A stretch of DNA of 64,000 nt from Nesterenkonia sp. GTDB taxonomy: Bacteria; Actinomycetota; Actinomycetes; Actinomycetales; Micrococcaceae. The position numbers were made by a program, and so were the translations under genes. The notes below the pieces were generated by a model, which saw only the letters and a list, made by a program, of their open reading frames with translations, was not told the DNA's origin and searched no databases. Positions 62,235-64,000 of the stretch are shown in pieces (within the stretch, counting starts at the first letter, position 1; every line of letters starts with the position of its first letter). Where the stretch lies: positions 62,001 through 126,000 of the forward strand of contig NZ_JAJUJJ010000001.1 of NCBI RefSeq assembly GCF_029265375.1, read 5' to 3'.

Positions 62235-62308
62235 TCCCCCCACTGGGATTCGAACCCAGACTTGATCGATTTTAAGTCGACTGCCTCTGCCGGTTGGGCT
62301 ATGGGGGG
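62235..62308 (-). tRNA. tRNA with UAA anticodon (Leu codon UUA), class I shape
   Basis: 74 nt fold: acceptor CCCCCCA/TGGGGGG (7 bp) with discriminator A73, D-arm GCCC...AGGC (three pairs plus a C-A mismatch) with GG in the loop, anticodon arm GTCGA-CTTAAAA-TCGAT, 5-nt variable region CAAGT, T-arm CTGGG-TTCGAAT-CCCAG. CCA is not encoded. The anticodon TAA reads UUA, a leucine codon, yet bacterial tRNA-Leu has a long variable arm that is absent here. C1-G72 with A73 is instead typical of tRNA-Pro. Identity is therefore uncertain; it could be charged by another synthetase or be non-canonical. Confidence 0.85.
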
Positions 62309-62313
62309 ATGAC

Positions 62314-62341
62314 GAAGGGGCCGTGGATGCACGGCCCCTTC
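62314..62341 (-). terminator. Terminator downstream of ndh
   Basis: Perfect 12-bp stem GAAGGGGCCGTG / CACGGCCCCTTC with a 4-nt loop, between ndh and the tRNA on the minus strand. It keeps ndh transcription out of the tRNA gene. Confidence 0.85.
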
Positions 62342-62361
62342 ATCGTATCTGCAGCCTGGAT

Positions 62362-63741
62362 TCAGCCCTTGGACTTGGACTTCTCGCCTCCGCCGGCCGC
62401 TTCGAAGAACGCCTTGGTGGGGTTCTCCAGATCGCGCAGTCCGGTGAGGTCACGGCCGAAGACCATCTCGCTGGCCCACCCGCAGAGCACGCGAGCCTTG
62501 CGCTCCACAGTGGGGATGGCGTAGCCGTGGTATCCGCGGTGGGCAGCCCAGGCGAAGACCCCGCTGAGCTTGAGACCCATCGGGTTGCCCACGCCCTTGT
62601 AGAGACCCAGTCCGGCCACCGCACCCAGGGACTCGTGCTTGTACTCGGTGATCTCCCCGGTGCCGTAGCGGGCGGCCAGCAGGTTCTTCACCAGGTGCTT
62701 GGCCTGACGCACGGCGTGCTGGGCGTTGGGGACGCAGAAACCGCCTGGGCCGGCGCCGGTGAGGTCCGGGATCGCAGCGATGTCGCCGGCGGTCCAGGCG
62801 CCCTCGATCGCCTGACCGTCCTCGTTGAGGATCTGCAGGGTGGCCGAGCCGGTGATCCGTCCGCGTTCGTCCACCGGGAAGCTGGATGCCCGGGCTACGG
62901 CGTTGGCGGCCACTCCGGCAGTCCAGACCAGGGTGTCGGCGGCGAAGCGGTCCACCTCCGACTTGTCCTCCATGGAGATCAGGGTCAGCTCGCCGTCGAC
63001 GGCCGAGCCCAGGGAGGTGTTCAGCAGCACCTCGATTCCGCGGCCGCGCAGGTGCTCCACCACGCCGACGGCCTGCTCCTCGGAGACTTCGGGCATGATT
63101 CTGCCCATCGCCTCGACCAGGACGATGCGCACATCCGACTGGGCCAGCCGAGGATTCTGATCCACTGCGGCGCGGATGATGTCCTCCATCTCAGCGATGC
63201 ATTCGATGCCGGCGAAGCCTCCGCCGATGACCGCGAAGCTCAGCGCCCGGCGCTTGGCGGCCTCATCGGTCATAGTGGAGGCGGCCTCGAGGCGCTCCAG
63301 AATGTGATTGCGCAGACCGAGGGCTTCCTCAATTGTCTTCAGGCCGATGCCGTTCTCGGCCAGGCCCTCGATGGGGAAGGTGCGGGTGGTGGCGCCGGCG
63401 GCCATGACGATGTCCTGGTAGGGGACCTCGATGCTCTCACCCTCGTCGAGGCCGACGACGGCGGTCTTGGCATCGTGGTCCACACTGGTGACCTTGCCGG
63501 TGATGATCTCGGTGTCTTTCAGGTGGCGCCGGTGGGGCACCACAGCGTGGCGGGCCTCGATGTGGCCGCCGACCACTTCGGGCAGGAACGGCTGGTAGGT
63601 CATATAGGGAAGCGGGTCCACCAGGGTGACCACACCGCCGGATGCCTTGACCTTCTTCTGCAGTCGTTGGGCGACAGTGAGACCGACGTAGCCGCCGCCG
63701 ACAATCAGGACGCGAGGTTTGTCTGAGAGCTTGAGTGCCAT
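62362..63741 (-). CDS. ndh: Type II NADH dehydrogenase (NDH-2)
   Basis: 459 aa from ATG 63741, chosen because TAGGAT lies 7 nt upstream; the ATG three codons earlier overlaps that element. FAD-binding VLIVGGGYVGLTVAQRL and NADH-binding FAVIGGGFAGIECIAE are both present, then TLVWTAGVAANA, WTAGDIAAIPD and FCVPNAQHAVRQA for the second FAD contact and quinone site. It oxidises NADH and reduces menaquinone at the inner membrane face without pumping protons. The C-terminal amphipathic segment attaches it to the membrane. Confidence 0.94.
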   Translation of the reverse strand: MALKLSDKPRVLIVGGGYVGLTVAQRLQKKVKASGGVVTLVDPLPYMTYQPFLPEVVGGHIEARHAVVPHRRHLKDTEIITGKVTSVDHDAKTAVVGLDEGESIEVPYQDIVMAAGATTRTFPIEGLAENGIGLKTIEEALGLRNHILERLEAASTMTDEAAKRRALSFAVIGGGFAGIECIAEMEDIIRAAVDQNPRLAQSDVRIVLVEAMGRIMPEVSEEQAVGVVEHLRGRGIEVLLNTSLGSAVDGELTLISMEDKSEVDRFAADTLVWTAGVAANAVARASSFPVDERGRITGSATLQILNEDGQAIEGAWTAGDIAAIPDLTGAGPGGFCVPNAQHAVRQAKHLVKNLLAARYGTGEITEYKHESLGAVAGLGLYKGVGNPMGLKLSGVFAWAAHRGYHGYAIPTVERKARVLCGWASEMVFGRDLTGLRDLENPTKAFFEAAGGGEKSKSKG

Positions 63742-63748
63742 GGGCTCC

Positions 63749-63754
63749 ATCCTA
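63749..63754 (-). promoter_or_regulatory. -10 element of ndh (leaderless)
   Basis: TAGGAT, then 7 nt, then ATG 63741; the same hexamer as fumC. Confidence 0.4.
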
Positions 63755-63808
63755 TAGGGATTTCAGAGGCGATTCTCACCGGCGAACTGCCCGCAGGCAG
63801 CCGCAGAA

Positions 63809-64000
63809 CTACTGGTCATCGCTGTGCTCGTCGGACTCGGAGTATCGCGATACCAGGTGCACCGCAGCTCCGGTGAGAAGCACCACCAGGGCGAGTCCGC
63901 CGATGACCAGCGCTGCCGGGCCGGCCCAGTCCTGGACTGTCCGCGCGGAGGAGGCCTGCGGTGCCTGACGGGGCTCTCCCTCTGGTCCCGGCACCACGCC
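63809..64000 (-). CDS. Hypothetical small membrane protein (5' end off window)
   Basis: At least 62 residues. One membrane helix (PAALVIGGLALVVLLTGAAVHLV) with a short charged cytoplasmic tail SRYSESDEHSDDQ. The GTG at 63997 could be the start, but the frame stays open to the window edge, so a longer N-terminus is possible. It lies 67 bp before ndh in the same direction. Family not recognised. Confidence 0.55.
   Translation of the reverse strand, partial: GVVPGPEGEPRQAPQASSARTVQDWAGPAALVIGGLALVVLLTGAAVHLVSRYSESDEHSDDQ

Noticed and set aside
62235..62308. Reading the tRNA as a UAA stop suppressor
   Set aside because: The anticodon is UAA, which pairs with UUA. A suppressor of UAA stops would need anticodon UUA.

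Overview
The window is chromosomal DNA from a high-GC actinobacterium, most likely a member of the Micrococcales close to the Micrococcaceae (a Nesterenkonia-like organism is my best guess). The evidence is a mycothiol-conjugate amidase (mca), a WhiB protein, actinobacteria-only families (TIGR03089, DUF3499, DUF4245, DUF4307) and gene order matching two Mycobacterium tuberculosis blocks. There is no rRNA to fix the genus. I see no CRISPR array, insertion sequence or prophage.

Layout. (1) 0-9.4 kb is an L-arabinose locus: the end of a beta-galactosidase-like protein, an mmsABC-type sugar ABC transporter, araA, araD and araB on the minus strand, and a LacI regulator. A LacI-type palindrome overlaps the promoter region in front of araB. 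(2) 9.4-15.3 kb holds housekeeping and membrane genes: DUF3817, SURF1, a VOC protein, panD, DUF1461, and a divergent SpoIIM/RDD pair. (3) 15.4-29.9 kb holds ahcY, Trm112, DUF3499, DUF5719, a giant glycosyltransferase, a WhiB2-like regulator, TIGR03089, GtrA, manA, an LCP protein, purE and purK. This resembles the Rv3248c-Rv3277 neighbourhood and concerns envelope glycans, methyl-cycle recycling and purines. (4) 30-34.3 kb is an accessory strip: DinB-like, a phosphatase, orphan proteins and a VapBC toxin-antitoxin pair. (5) 34.4-60.8 kb matches the Rv1080c-Rv1100 order: glpX, DUF4245, fumC, phoH, cis-prenyl synthase, TrhA, DUF255, mca, DUF4307, greA. Carbonic anhydrase, thioesterase, prepilin peptidase, NUDIX, rhomboid, a dicarboxylate/amino-acid symporter, an AbiEi-DUF559 protein, an S9 peptidase and an AAC(3) protein are interspersed, and ilvA, AI-2E and BI-1 follow. 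(6) 60.9-64 kb holds bioY-bioN, an odd tRNA, a type II NADH dehydrogenase and an edge ORF.

The points most worth a second look are these. A short-variable-arm (class I) tRNA carries a UAA anticodon. An AbiEi/DUF559 nuclease-like gene is bracketed by two related 65-bp palindromes whose arms co-vary. A recurring TANNNT - 6 or 7 nt - start-codon pattern implies many leaderless mRNAs, including an overlapping divergent mca/DUF4307 promoter. The bioY-bioN operon lacks bioM, and greA and the RDD/ahcY junction carry structured hairpin arrays.
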